Shown one piece after another: positions 40,491 through 49,987 of a DNA stretch of 64,000 nt (position 1 is the stretch's first letter; every line of letters starts with the position of its first letter). The stretch spans positions 1,798,001 through 1,862,000 of the forward strand of contig JBBPUQ010000005.1 in the NCBI GenBank assembly GCA_038501195.1, read 5' to 3'. The translations under genes and the position numbers were made by a program. This DNA comes from Nemania diffusa (lineage: Eukaryota; Ascomycota; Sordariomycetes; Xylariales; Xylariaceae). The notes beneath the pieces are model-generated. The model saw only the letters and a list, made by a program, of their open reading frames with translations, did no database searches and was not told the origin of the DNA.

Positions 40491-41381
40491 CTAATTAATT
40501 TAATTAAATAATATAAATTAAATATAAATATAAAATTAAAATTATATATAAAAAAGCTAAATTTAAATATAAAGTTTTTAATTTATAAATAGCTATTTTT
40601 AATATAATAAAAATTTAAAATTAGCTTTATAAACTTAATATTTAATTTTTTTTTTATTAATAAACTAAGTTTATTTAATTTTAATAAATTATTATAAATT
40701 TATTATTTATATATTTTAATTAATAAAACTAAATAATAAATAAATAATAAAATTAAATAAATTAGTTTATATTAAAATTTAAAAATTATTTTTATAACTA
40801 TTTAAGTTTTTTTATATATAATATTTTAATAATATTAAATTTTTAATAAAAACTTTTTATATAATATATATTTTATAATTTAATTATTAAAAAAATAATT
40901 TTTAAATAAAAATCTATTTATTTTAAAACAAAAAGTATTAAAATTTATAATATATATTATTTAATAATAACTAAATATTACAAATATAAACAAGTTTATT
41001 TTTAAAATATTACAATATAATTTTTAAACTTAAACAATTTAAAAAATACTTTTAATTAAATATTAAATTAATATTATTTATTAAACAAAAAATAAAACTA
41101 ATAAAATATAACTGTTATAAATATAAAACTAAAAAAATTTAATTTAAATATAAAAAGTTATTATTTAAATTTATTTAAAAAAGTTTTAAAAATATAAATA
41201 TTACAAAATAATTATAAAATTAAATATTAATTAAATTAATAATAATATATATATTTAAAAATAGCTTTATTTTAAAACTAGTTATATATATTTTATAAAA
41301 TAAAAACAAAAGCTTAAATAATAAAAATATTAAAATACAACTAGTTTTAAAATTTTATAGCTAAATAACGTTTTTATATAT

Positions 41382-41455
41382 AAAACAGACTTCCGCAGTA
41401 AACTTTCGCAACATGTGTTCAGAGCTGAGATCTTGCTAAAAATGGAAAATCAAGC
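41382..41455 (-). repeat. right terminal inverted repeat of the AT-rich element
   Basis: This is the better-preserved copy, with normal base composition. It lies in the reading frame leaving the DUF4238 5' exons and brings the first stop (TGA at 41419-41421). Confidence 0.8.
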
Positions 41456-41461
41456 TTCCAG

Positions 41462-42239
41462 CGGTTAAGGTGGTACATGTTGTCGACAAGATCCCGCTGC
41501 CAGTTCTCCGTATCCATTTTCAACTCTATAATAGTTCTAAGGCTGTGAAACCACACATCGATGGGGCGTTTAAAATTGTTCTTCTCCATGTAAATTTGAA
41601 GACGTGATTTGTCATTGGAATCATATTCTGAGCTGTCATGGTGGAAGCGCTTATGGAAGGTCGATCCGCGATATTTGAGAATGAAGAGGAACTTGCGGAT
41701 AGAGTTTCGCTCGTCCCGCGTCACCCATACACTTGGCTGTCCATCTTCAGAGGCTTTGACAATCTTGCGGAAGACTTGGATAGTATGATTTAGTGTTCTT
41801 CTCTCCAGGGATCGTGGGAGCGCCCACGACTCTTAGGATACGGGTCGGCACAACAGGATGATATCACATCCCAAAATAGCAAAAGGGGCAGAAATGGTCG
41901 ATAATACTACTCACTGGCACTGACATGGCTCTCCAGCTTGCCCAACATCGTCTCGATTTGTCGCTGCTGCGCCGTCGGCTTGGCCGTATCTTGATACATA
42001 TCATATTGCCCGAGAATACGCGAAACCTTTGTCTCCTCAATCACGACGGGCTCAGACCTCAGATTTACATTATTGACAACAAGTTCACCGCGATAAAGAG
42101 TGTCCTTCTTGTTCTTTTTGCCTCCTTTTGTACGTTGCGGCCCTGAGTATTTGTGGGCGAAGTTCTTCAGCATAAATTGGGGAACAAAATGCTGGTACTC
42201 GGCGTTTGCCTGAGTTGTCTGGGATGATGAACTGGCCAT
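41462..42239 (-). pseudogene. DUF4238 gene, 5' part, cut off by the AT-rich insertion
   Basis: Exon 1 is 41915-42239 and exon 2 runs from 41831 to the junction at about 41462. The donor is GTGAGT, and the CCTAAG acceptor is the one that keeps phase. The start ATG is followed at once by a polar leader and EYQHFVPQFMLKNFAH, the hallmark N-terminal motif of DUF4238. A Lys-rich loop and GQYDMYQD follow. Exon 2 has the family block DERNSIRKFLFILKYRGSTF and, near the break, DVWFHSLRTIIELKMDTENW. About 231 residues remain before the element; the frame then reads some 14 residues into the terminal repeat and stops. Its continuation is at 21335-23386. Together they would make about 770 residues, usual for fungal members. 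Confidence 0.82.
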
Positions 42240-44287
42240 GGTAACAAGAGTACCTAATAATTAAAGAGGCAAAGCTAGTGTATAAAAGGCGTGAACAGAT
42301 ACGAGTCTTCAAGATGAGGATTTGGACTTAATATTGGGAATGAAAACAGAATGGTCAGTTCAAATGGTAGAGGCCCGGCCCCCAACGAGGAGCCTATATT
42401 GCAACCTGCCACAGCAGAGGCGGGGTTTGTACTCGCGCATCAAGCGAATCATCCGTGATAGGTAGCCGCCGATCTGGATGGCTACACTGCCATACTGTAT
42501 GAGGATAATTAAAGCCTTACGCTTATTCGTGGTTTTAATATCAGGTGATTGGAAGCAAACTGCCTAGGGATATCAAGAAGACGGTATACCTTGGCGCCAC
42601 CCGGGTTATTCTTAATTTTAGAGTCAATGGAAAAAGAAAAAAAATAGGTTTCAACTCGTCATATGGCACCAATAGAGGGATTTTTGATGCCCTTTCTGTG
42701 CCTCATATATACTGGCCAACCCCAGGCTGTAAGGCTGATATACAGTATCAATTTCAATACTGCCTTGATGAGAAATAGCTTATTCGTTAAATGTACCACT
42801 GTTGCATGGCCGTTTGATCTATTGGTTGAGTCGGCAGAGAAACCCACTCTGTTTGCTTGAACTTCAACGTTTCCGCTTCGTTTCCATTCTTTGATCAGGG
42901 ACAAGAAGTCATCGTTGTTAACACCAGTTAATAATATTACTTATCGTTGGTGTAGAGTTTCATGTCAAACTTCTTATTTATCCTTTTCCAAAATAATTTG
43001 GACGAAGGAGAACGCCAATTTAAATACTCTCTCTACTACCTATAGTTCAGACTGGTTCCTTGCTAATATCAAAGTACTTACTAAGATACGAAAGAGGAGA
43101 GTAATGGTACAGACCCAGGGCTACCTAAAGCTGGATTAACGCCATATAGCCTCGACCATGTTTGGAGCGAACTATTATGAAGGATTTTATATATTAAACG
43201 TACCTGTTTTAGGCTTAGATTTCATATCGTGATAAAATTAAGCCCCGATTGTCCATCATGGCGGAAAGTCTCTCTCATGAGTTCTACCTTCACACAAAGT
43301 TCCAAATTGAGACGGGTCCATTGCACCATAATAGTGCTTAATGAATGCGAGAAACGTAGTGTCCCGTCTATAAGAATTCTTGGATGAAATCCGAAGATAT
43401 CACAGTTCCACCTGTGAGTGATGCTATAAATAACTATTGTTAGGTATCGCAAAAGGAGAGAATTTCTATCTGTGATAACAGAGCCTGCTCTGCTAACTTA
43501 TATAGGCCGGGCCGGGGCCGTGGGGTGAGGCCCGAGCCATCTCCGAGAGTTAAGTTCCGCGACGCGATATGATTGAAGGCGCCTAAACTTGTGGGTTTCT
43601 CCGTCATCCTAGCCCTGCGTTTTATGTTTGTTGGCATTATTTAATGCAATTATACCGCATCTATTGACAGGGCGTTTGGAGGTTGTACTGGGATAAGGGA
43701 AACAAACCCAGGTATTGGGACGGAAAACTAGCCCGCAGGGAAGTTTCTCGGCTCTTCGCGCGACAACAATAGCCGGCACTTCGGACGGCCCCATATTCTA
43801 GTAGTTGAATAACGTGCTAATTTGATATGTTCAAAACACTTCGCTGGAAAGGGAGTTTCACGGGCTCCTCAGTGGAACGATATTGTCAAAATAGAGGGCC
43901 GAAGGTTGGCGCCAAGATTTCACGATCGTGTCGCCCTCGTTTCAACGACATGGGGCGGCAGAGCAACTTGGATTTCGCTCATAGCGGTTTCAGCGGCCAT
44001 CCAATCCAGGGGTCAACTCCACCCGAGTCCACCAACATGCAACGCCGCGCCGACAATAGTGGGATCATGACTTACGCAATGATGTGCTGTACTGCTCCCT
44101 GTACTTTAAACGGGAGACTACAAGTAAAATGAAAACTACCTAGTCTCATACTCTCTCTATTCCTTTCCCATTATCATTCTCGTTCATTTTGGTTTGACGC
44201 GTTATCAGCAGGCCTGATTCAATTCTCAGTAGATAATATTTATTACATTTTTGATATTTTTATATTTGTGCTATTATTATCGTCACG
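42240..44287. other. intergenic region
   Basis: Promoter side of the DUF4238 gene and of the Egh16-like gene. I find no supportable gene; frames at 42.5-43.1 and 43.8-44.1 kb lack family features. Composition is normal, so the AT-rich state does not spread past the element. Confidence 0.5.
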
Positions 44288-45192
44288 ATGCTTTTTATCA
44301 GCCAAGTTATTACCACGTCGGCGCTATTAGCCGTTGCCCATGGGCAAGCCGTGCTACTGGGGGCTAAAGGGACGAGAGGATCACCAGTGAGCCTAGGACT
44401 GCAAGGTAAATCATACGTCGATCCAGTCGATCATCAAATATGTTCTCCTCAGAAGATGCTAATGCCGTCCGTAGTTGATGCCACGAACTCAAAAGATGCG
44501 AATTTCATCTCAGACACCGAAATCGGTACCAATGTCGTCAATGAATGTGGACGCACCCTGTTAGCAGGCAATATCGACATTGGCGAGAATACAGAGAACG
44601 CTCTTGCGGCTGGGAATGTCACAACAACCACGGCTGGCAGTCGTGTCTCGGTCTTTCTTCAACAGGTCGACGACACAGGAGCTGGCCCGTTTACATGCGA
44701 CATGGACCCGACGGGCAACTCGATCGGCCTCACTGGCCAGACAAAACTCGTAGTCAGGGAATCTGCCGCGAACAAGAAGGGAATCATCAGTCTCAAGGTG
44801 GCGATGCCGAGCGATTTGGCATGCACAGGAGGTATGTCTTTGGTCTCTCGCGAACCGCGCGACTCTCCCCTATTGAATCACACCAAGCGCTAACCACGAT
44901 ACCTTTATCAGCATCTACCGGCAACGTATGTACCGTGCGCTGCCGCAACGCCAACAACTTCGGAGGATGCTTCGCAGTGCAGCAGACAGACGTCACCCCC
45001 AGCGCCAATGACCCTACCACCATCGAGACAATACAGAACCTAGACAATGTGCTCAACCAAGTCCAGCAGAACATCGCCGATCTCCCGGCCGCCCTGGAGG
45101 GGATCGCGGAAGCTAGTCAATCGCCCGCCGACCAGGGCACTTCGGTCGTCGATAAGATCCAGGCCGCGGATCCCTCGACAGTAGACAACTAG
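44288..45192 (+). CDS. secreted Egh16-like (Gas1/Mas3-type) protein
   Basis: Exons 44288-44831 and 44912-45192 (GTATGT donor, CAG acceptor) give 274 residues. A signal peptide covers about residues 1-20 (hydrophobic run ending AHGQ). The family pattern is clear: QAVLLGAKGTRGSPVSLGLQ, then DANFISDTEI, NECGRTL, PFTCDMDPTGN and a second-exon Cys cluster CTVRCRNANNFGGCFAVQQT. The C-terminal ~70 residues are polar and lack a GPI-like tail. Egh16-like proteins are fungal secreted or cell-surface proteins, several expressed in appressoria; their molecular activity is not known. Neighbours do not add to the role. It lies 2.8 kb from the AT-rich element. Confidence 0.85.
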
Positions 45193-45827
45193 ATAATAGA
45201 TAGTGAAGACTCCTGCTCCTCGAGTCAGATTATAATACACGAAGCAATTATATATCGCGCCTTCGATGGTCTTGTTCCTGATGTGCCTTATTCGAACTTA
45301 TACGACTACTCTTTATTGTCGGGCTTGAGATCGCCGTGGCATCTCATCTTAGCAATATACCGAAGTGGAGAGCAAGATCTAGCAAGCAACTTCGCTACCT
45401 ATGGAGCGCGACGCAATCCAAGAACGGGTCAAGGGTAGAAAGGGGCTTCGGGTTACTGCCTATAACCGGAACGGGACCTATGCTTGTGAGTTGTCATAAT
45501 TGTGACAGCTCACCGTTTGCTCTTAATATAATCACTCATGTCGGTTTATTCATGTTCCCGCCGCTTCTGTGAATAATATATGAGATGGACTTTTCACAAG
45601 TAGATGAAGGCTAGATAGGTATTAAATAAATAAATGGCTGTGATAATAGTTTGATTTAAGAATCAGGGTATGAGCTTCTTGGGGATAAGGATTCTTCAGG
45701 CACGTAAATTACAGTGCAGGTACGCTAAAAATTAGTAGATGGGGGCAACTCTGCCCCCATTTATAGGGCTCCGCTAAAGTAGACGCGACGTACCTGGCCC
45801 ACTATCTAAGACCTCACCAAATCAAAC
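45193..45827. other. intergenic spacer
   Basis: 3' flank of the Egh16-like gene and promoter of the methyltransferase. No gene seen. Confidence 0.6.
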
Positions 45828-46720
45828 ATGGCGAGCACAAACGAGCAACCCAGACTCCCCGGCCTCTTCGCAGGCACCTCACCGCAGGAACACCCCACGC
45901 AGTGGTCCAAATGCTGGAACGAGGAGTTCACCCCCTGGGACCGCGGCGGGCCCAGCATGGCGCTCTACGACCTGCTGAAGGAGAACCCGGACGGCGCGAT
46001 CCCCCTGCCGAGCCCTGGGAGCCGCCCCAGGACCGCTCTCGTCCCCGGCTGCGGCAGGGGCTACGACGTCTTGCTGCTCAGCTCTTTCGGATACGATGTT
46101 TACGGCCTGGACGTCTCGTCCCAGGCGCTGGACGCGGCAAGGCGGAACGCCGAAAAGGAGCTGGCCGAGGGGCGCTATGGGACCGAGGGTGGTGAACGGG
46201 GCGCCATCACCTGGATCTGTCAGGATTTCTTTGCGGAGGACTGGAAGGATGTCCAGACCCCTTTCGATCTCATCTTTGATTACACGGTAAGAAAAAGACG
46301 GCTTTGTGTACTTGCGAGTGTATGTGTGTGTTTCTCGGTCTTCTAGACAAGTAACCGTCTCAATAGTTTTTCTGTGCTCTGCCGCCTCCCATGCGTCCGG
46401 CCTGGGCATCGAGAATGAAATCTCTGCTTAGCCCCGGCGGCAGACTAGTTTGTTTGGAGTTTCCCTCCGAGAAGACGTCGGGCGAGCCGGGTCCTCCCTG
46501 GGCGGCGCGGCCGGCGGACTATCTCGGGTACCTCTCGGATCCTGGTGCTCAGCCGCAGACAGATGAGCACGGTGGAGTCATCCCGGGGAAGGTAGGATTA
46601 TTGGCACCAGGTGGTCTTAAGAGGTTGGTGCATATCAAGCCTAAACGGACACATCAAAGTGGGATGAAAGATGGTCGGGTTCAAGACCATATTTCGGTAT
46701 GGGCGCATGCTAGTGACTAA
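45828..46720 (+). CDS. thiol (TPMT-family) S-adenosylmethionine methyltransferase
   Basis: Exons 45828-46286 and 46367-46720 join between codons and close at 270 residues. The N-terminus has WSKCWNEEFTPWDRGGPS, the typical lid of thiopurine/thiol methyltransferases. The SAM loop is LVPGCGRGYDV at 71-81, then VYGLDVSSQALD with the acidic residue that holds the ribose, and FDLIFDYTFFCALPPP. The C-terminus KPKRTHQSGMKDGRVQDHIS is the pattern of fungal members. The enzyme would move a methyl group from SAM to a thiol or similar soft nucleophile in the cytosol; plant relatives also methylate halides. The VGLLAP stretch before GGLKR is short compared with relatives, so a small deletion there is possible. 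Exon 1 is GC-rich. Confidence 0.82.
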
Positions 46721-47288
46721 ACCTCAGCATCGCACTATGATTGGAGAAGGCGATACGATCAGCCATTATGGTCGGCCAGCTTGTTTCTCTGTGTGATGTC
46801 CTTACCATCATGTGAGATACTTAAAATAGTAGGTAGAGCTGGGGTTAGAGAATGTCTGATGAGTATCATTTAGAGGCGATGAGTCTCGCAGGCCTAACTG
46901 GTGCAAGGGGCAGCGCAAATGTCACTTGATGATAATCTAGCTTTATTCTTGAAGCAGCTACCTCACGAAAATCACGAGAGGATTCGAGTATCCGAGCCTG
47001 GGTGTTAAGTGTCTATTCATGTGGGTTACATGATCACTATTACAGGCCAGGTATCCATGGCGATATTCGATTTACACCGTTTAGATTTGCATACAAGAAA
47101 TGACATATAAACATACTCGCAAGATTCGCCATCTAAACCGACATCTAAATAATTACAGATAGTGCAGCTTTAGTGATGGGCACAGGATCGAGATGTAACA
47201 GACCTCCTAAATTTAACTATTTTAGGCACTAATCTATGCTCAGTTTTCCTTTTCACTCGTCTATAACGCCTAAAAAAAATCTGCCATT
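46721..47288. other. convergent spacer
   Basis: 3' flanks of the methyltransferase and the gamma-glutamyl phosphate reductase genes. No gene seen. Confidence 0.6.
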
Positions 47289-48764
47289 CTATAGCGGCAA
47301 TCTCTCGTGCTTGAAGCTCTTCTTCCCCTCACCTTCGCCGTACACAGCCGTAACGTGGCCCTGGCCCCGTATCTTGTACTTATAAATCATCAGGCCCTCT
47401 AGGCCCACAGGACCCCGAGAGTGGATCTTGTTGGTGCTGATGCCGACCTCGGTGCCAAAACCATACCGCATTCCATCAGCAAAGCGTGTTGATGCATTCC
47501 AGTATACACCAGCCGCGTCGACACTCGACATGAATTTCTCGGCGAGCTCCGATGATGATGTCAGGATCACGTCTGTGTGCTTGGAGCCGTGGATGTTGAT
47601 GTGTGCGATTGCCTCGTCGACATCGGCTACGGCTTTGACTGCCAGCGTTAGGCTGAGGAATTCCGTGTCGAAGTCTTGATCTACTACATCTTGTAGTTTG
47701 GCTGCGGATTCTGGCGATAGCTTGCTGGCGAGGTATTCCTTCGTCACCTTGTCGCAGCGGAGAACCACCCCCTTCTCAATCAAGGCGTCGGCTACGGTGG
47801 AGAGGTGGCTTTCAACTGCAGACTGTTGGACAAGGAGGGTCTCCAAGCTGTTGCATGCCGCCGGATAGCTCGTCTTCGAGTCAACGATGACGTCGGCGGC
47901 CATCTTTGGGTCTGCGGATTGCTCTAGGAATATGGAGCAAAGACCATCCGCATGTCCGAGAACGGGGATCTTGGTATTGGTCTTGATGTAGCGAACCAGT
48001 TCATTCGAGCCTCGCGGGATGACGAGGTCAATGAATTGGTCTAGATCTAGTAGTTGAGGGATAACGTCCCTTGTGGTGACTAGCTGGATAGCATTATTGG
48101 GAACTTGGGTCTTCTCTAATGCTGCAGAAATGACCTTGGAGATGGCGACGAAAGACTCAGTCGACTCCTTGCCTCCTTTTTATAGGTTAGAGGTAGAATG
48201 ATAATATTTATATAGTTAACTTTACCTTTCAATATTGCTGCATTGCCCGATTTGATGGCAAGAGAAGCGATGTTGGCAATGACCTCAGGGCGAGCCTCAA
48301 AGATGATGAGCAGCACACCAATCGGACACGTAACTCGGGTCAATTCCAGGCCATCATCAAGCTTCGTCCTTAGAGTTATTCTATCAACTGAGTAGAATTT
48401 AGCTGCAAGTATTCAAATATGCGCATAGAAGTTTAGCGCATGAAGGAACAAGCATAGACGCACCTGGGTCTTCGAGCTCTCGCACGTCGAGAATCCCCTT
48501 CAGCATATCTTCCCACTTGCCCTTCTTCCCTAGGTCTAATCTCGACACCAAGCTCTGGCTTAAGTGGCCGCTCTCGGCAGCCTGCCGCGCAGCCTCGAGA
48601 TCCCGGGCGTTGGCGGCGAGGATGTCATCCCGAGCGTCGGAGAGCGCCGCATGGATCGCTGTCAATGCATCATTTCTCGCTGCTGCAGGGAGCGTCGCGA
48701 GAATATGCGATGCACTCTTCGCCTCTTTCGCCGCGTCTGCCGGCGATGCACTCGTCAGCGACAT
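47289..48764 (-). CDS. pro2: gamma-glutamyl phosphate reductase (proline biosynthesis)
   Basis: Three exons on the minus strand, 48464-48764, 48226-48402 and 47289-48175, close at 454 residues. The protein is an aldehyde-dehydrogenase-fold enzyme. [20 protein letters not shown] and [14 protein letters not shown] form the NADPH region. [10 protein letters not shown] and [14 protein letters not shown] follow. The catalytic Cys is C267 in [33 protein letters not shown] is the C-terminal family signature. It reduces gamma-glutamyl phosphate to glutamate semialdehyde with NADPH in the cytosol, the second step of proline synthesis (yeast Pro2). A perfect Gcn4/CPC1-type site lies about 90 bp upstream, fitting general amino-acid control. 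Confidence 0.95.
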
Positions 48765-49987
48765 TTCACCGTGAGTACAAACGAGGTTTAATTGTTGATC
48801 AAACGATGATGCTATTATTGATTGTATAGTGTTGGGTGGCGAGCGGAGCCGGCCTGAGTCAAAAAATAGGCTTGATTGATAGTACTTTGTACCTAGCTGA
48901 CTTCAATAGCTCCGAACCTCGCAACTGTGGTATTGACTGTCGACAAATAGCTAGATTTTAATCATCAAATACGATATTAATCTCAAACTCAAGTTTACAC
49001 TTGCGAATTATATTGGGCAGTATTTGTCCTCTGTACTCCTGTTTCAATCTATTTGATACCCCCAATCGATCACTTTCATCAGACCACGCTTTAAACACCA
49101 GTGCTCTCATCAGTGCATGTCTAGGTAGTGCAACTGCAGAGCTTAACGAAGAGCTGCAAAATCAAGATTTCTATTATCTAACCTTCGCAAGGGCCTCTTC
49201 ACTCACTTATTCTTTTCGCGCCACTTCACATACTGTTACAGTTTCTCAAGCTCACTGCCGTTTCTATTCTGTATGAACTCTTGCCGTTTGTACTGTCTAG
49301 AGCTCGCCTTTGTTGAATATTTAGTATGCTTTCTTGAGCCCATCTCGCAGCTTTTTCTTACTATTGGGAGTTCAGTCAGTGGTATGCATAGGTGTAGGTT
49401 TACAAATCCAATCATTCGGTCGTGCCAATAGTATTACCTCAGTCGTCAATGCAATGCCTCGCTCGTATAGCTAATCTTAGAACTTCGCTTGCATTGTATC
49501 ACTGAATTCCGAAGAAAAAAAATTCTTGGCTGTTAGAGTATCTAGATGTGATAAAATACCTAAAGATGAAAGGTTAGGTAGGTAAGTTAGTAGGGGTTGA
49601 GTGCTGAACAAGGTACCTAGCTTTCTAGATTGGGGGGCGGGGAGGTGGGCTAATCTATCCAGTATTTGGTGCGTGGGCTGTGATCTCGTGGGTGACATTC
49701 ACACATAAAGTGAGAAAGATCTTTTCACTTGAAATAAAATACCGATCCAAGAGAACTATTTTTGTTGCTATGGCTCACAGCTTCCTTGTTCAGTATAGTC
49801 TCTACTCCAAAACCTTCGTATCGTGGTCGTAGTATAAGCACCGCCACATGAGCCAACCTACCAAGACAATGATACAATATTGAATATGCTTAAGCCACAG
49901 CGGTTCATAAAACTCATTTGCCTGGTTCAGATCTAGAGACAGCCAACTTGTACTCGGAGAGCATGACCTAAGTACTCTGTAGGAATC
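48765..49987. other. divergent intergenic region
   Basis: Shared upstream region of the proline gene (minus) and the carboxypeptidase gene (plus). No additional gene seen. Confidence 0.55.
48855..48861. promoter_or_regulatory. Gcn4/CPC1-type site (TGAGTCA)
   Basis: A perfect TGAGTCA heptamer 91-97 bp upstream of the gamma-glutamyl phosphate reductase start codon. This is the element bound by Gcn4 in yeast and by CPC1/CpcA in filamentous fungi under amino-acid starvation. Position and target pathway agree; binding is inferred. Confidence 0.55.

Larger units (their letters stand above)
23387..41460. mobile_element. 18-kb AT-rich, RIP-like mutated element with terminal inverted repeats
   Basis: This block has roughly one G or C in ten bases (an estimate by eye), against a near-balanced composition outside. 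It has sharp edges, no coding capacity apart from simple Phe/Ile/Lys/Tyr frames, and 74-bp inverted repeats at its ends. It sits inside the DUF4238 gene. GCG is present directly outside both proposed ends (23384-23386 and 41461-41463) and could be a 3-bp target duplication, though 3 bp is weak. Only with those limits do the two gene halves meet in phase. The class (large DNA transposon, Maverick-like element, integrated linear plasmid or other) cannot be read from the remains. Known fungal RIP would explain C-to-T decay of a repeated element. Confidence 0.75.

Noticed and set aside
23600..41300. Small genes inside the AT-rich block
   Set aside because: All frames consist of Phe, Ile, Leu, Lys, Asn and Tyr and follow repeats or base composition. 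No domain motif is left.
23387..41460. The AT-rich block as a regional centromere
   Set aside because: It has inverted ends, sits within one gene and is flanked at once by normal genes. Centromeres of filamentous ascomycetes are usually much longer. Not formally excluded without CENP-A mapping.
23387..41460. The AT-rich block as a giant intron of the DUF4238 gene
   Set aside because: All other introns here are 50-130 bp, and 18 kb is far outside what fungi splice. A TAG just before the 3' exon could mimic an acceptor, but inverted terminal repeats are not an intron property.
23387..41460. A Starship-type element
   Set aside because: No tyrosine-recombinase (DUF3435) gene can be recognised near either end and the flanks lack a clear TTAC-type target. 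Heavy mutation could hide the gene, so this is unsupported rather than disproved.
43609..44132. Short frames on both strands upstream of the Egh16-like gene
   Set aside because: They overlap each other, lack family features and most likely lie in the promoter region.
46589..46613. A 19-bp GT...AG intron in the methyltransferase
   Set aside because: Too short to be spliced, and its removal would shift the frame away from the conserved C-terminus.
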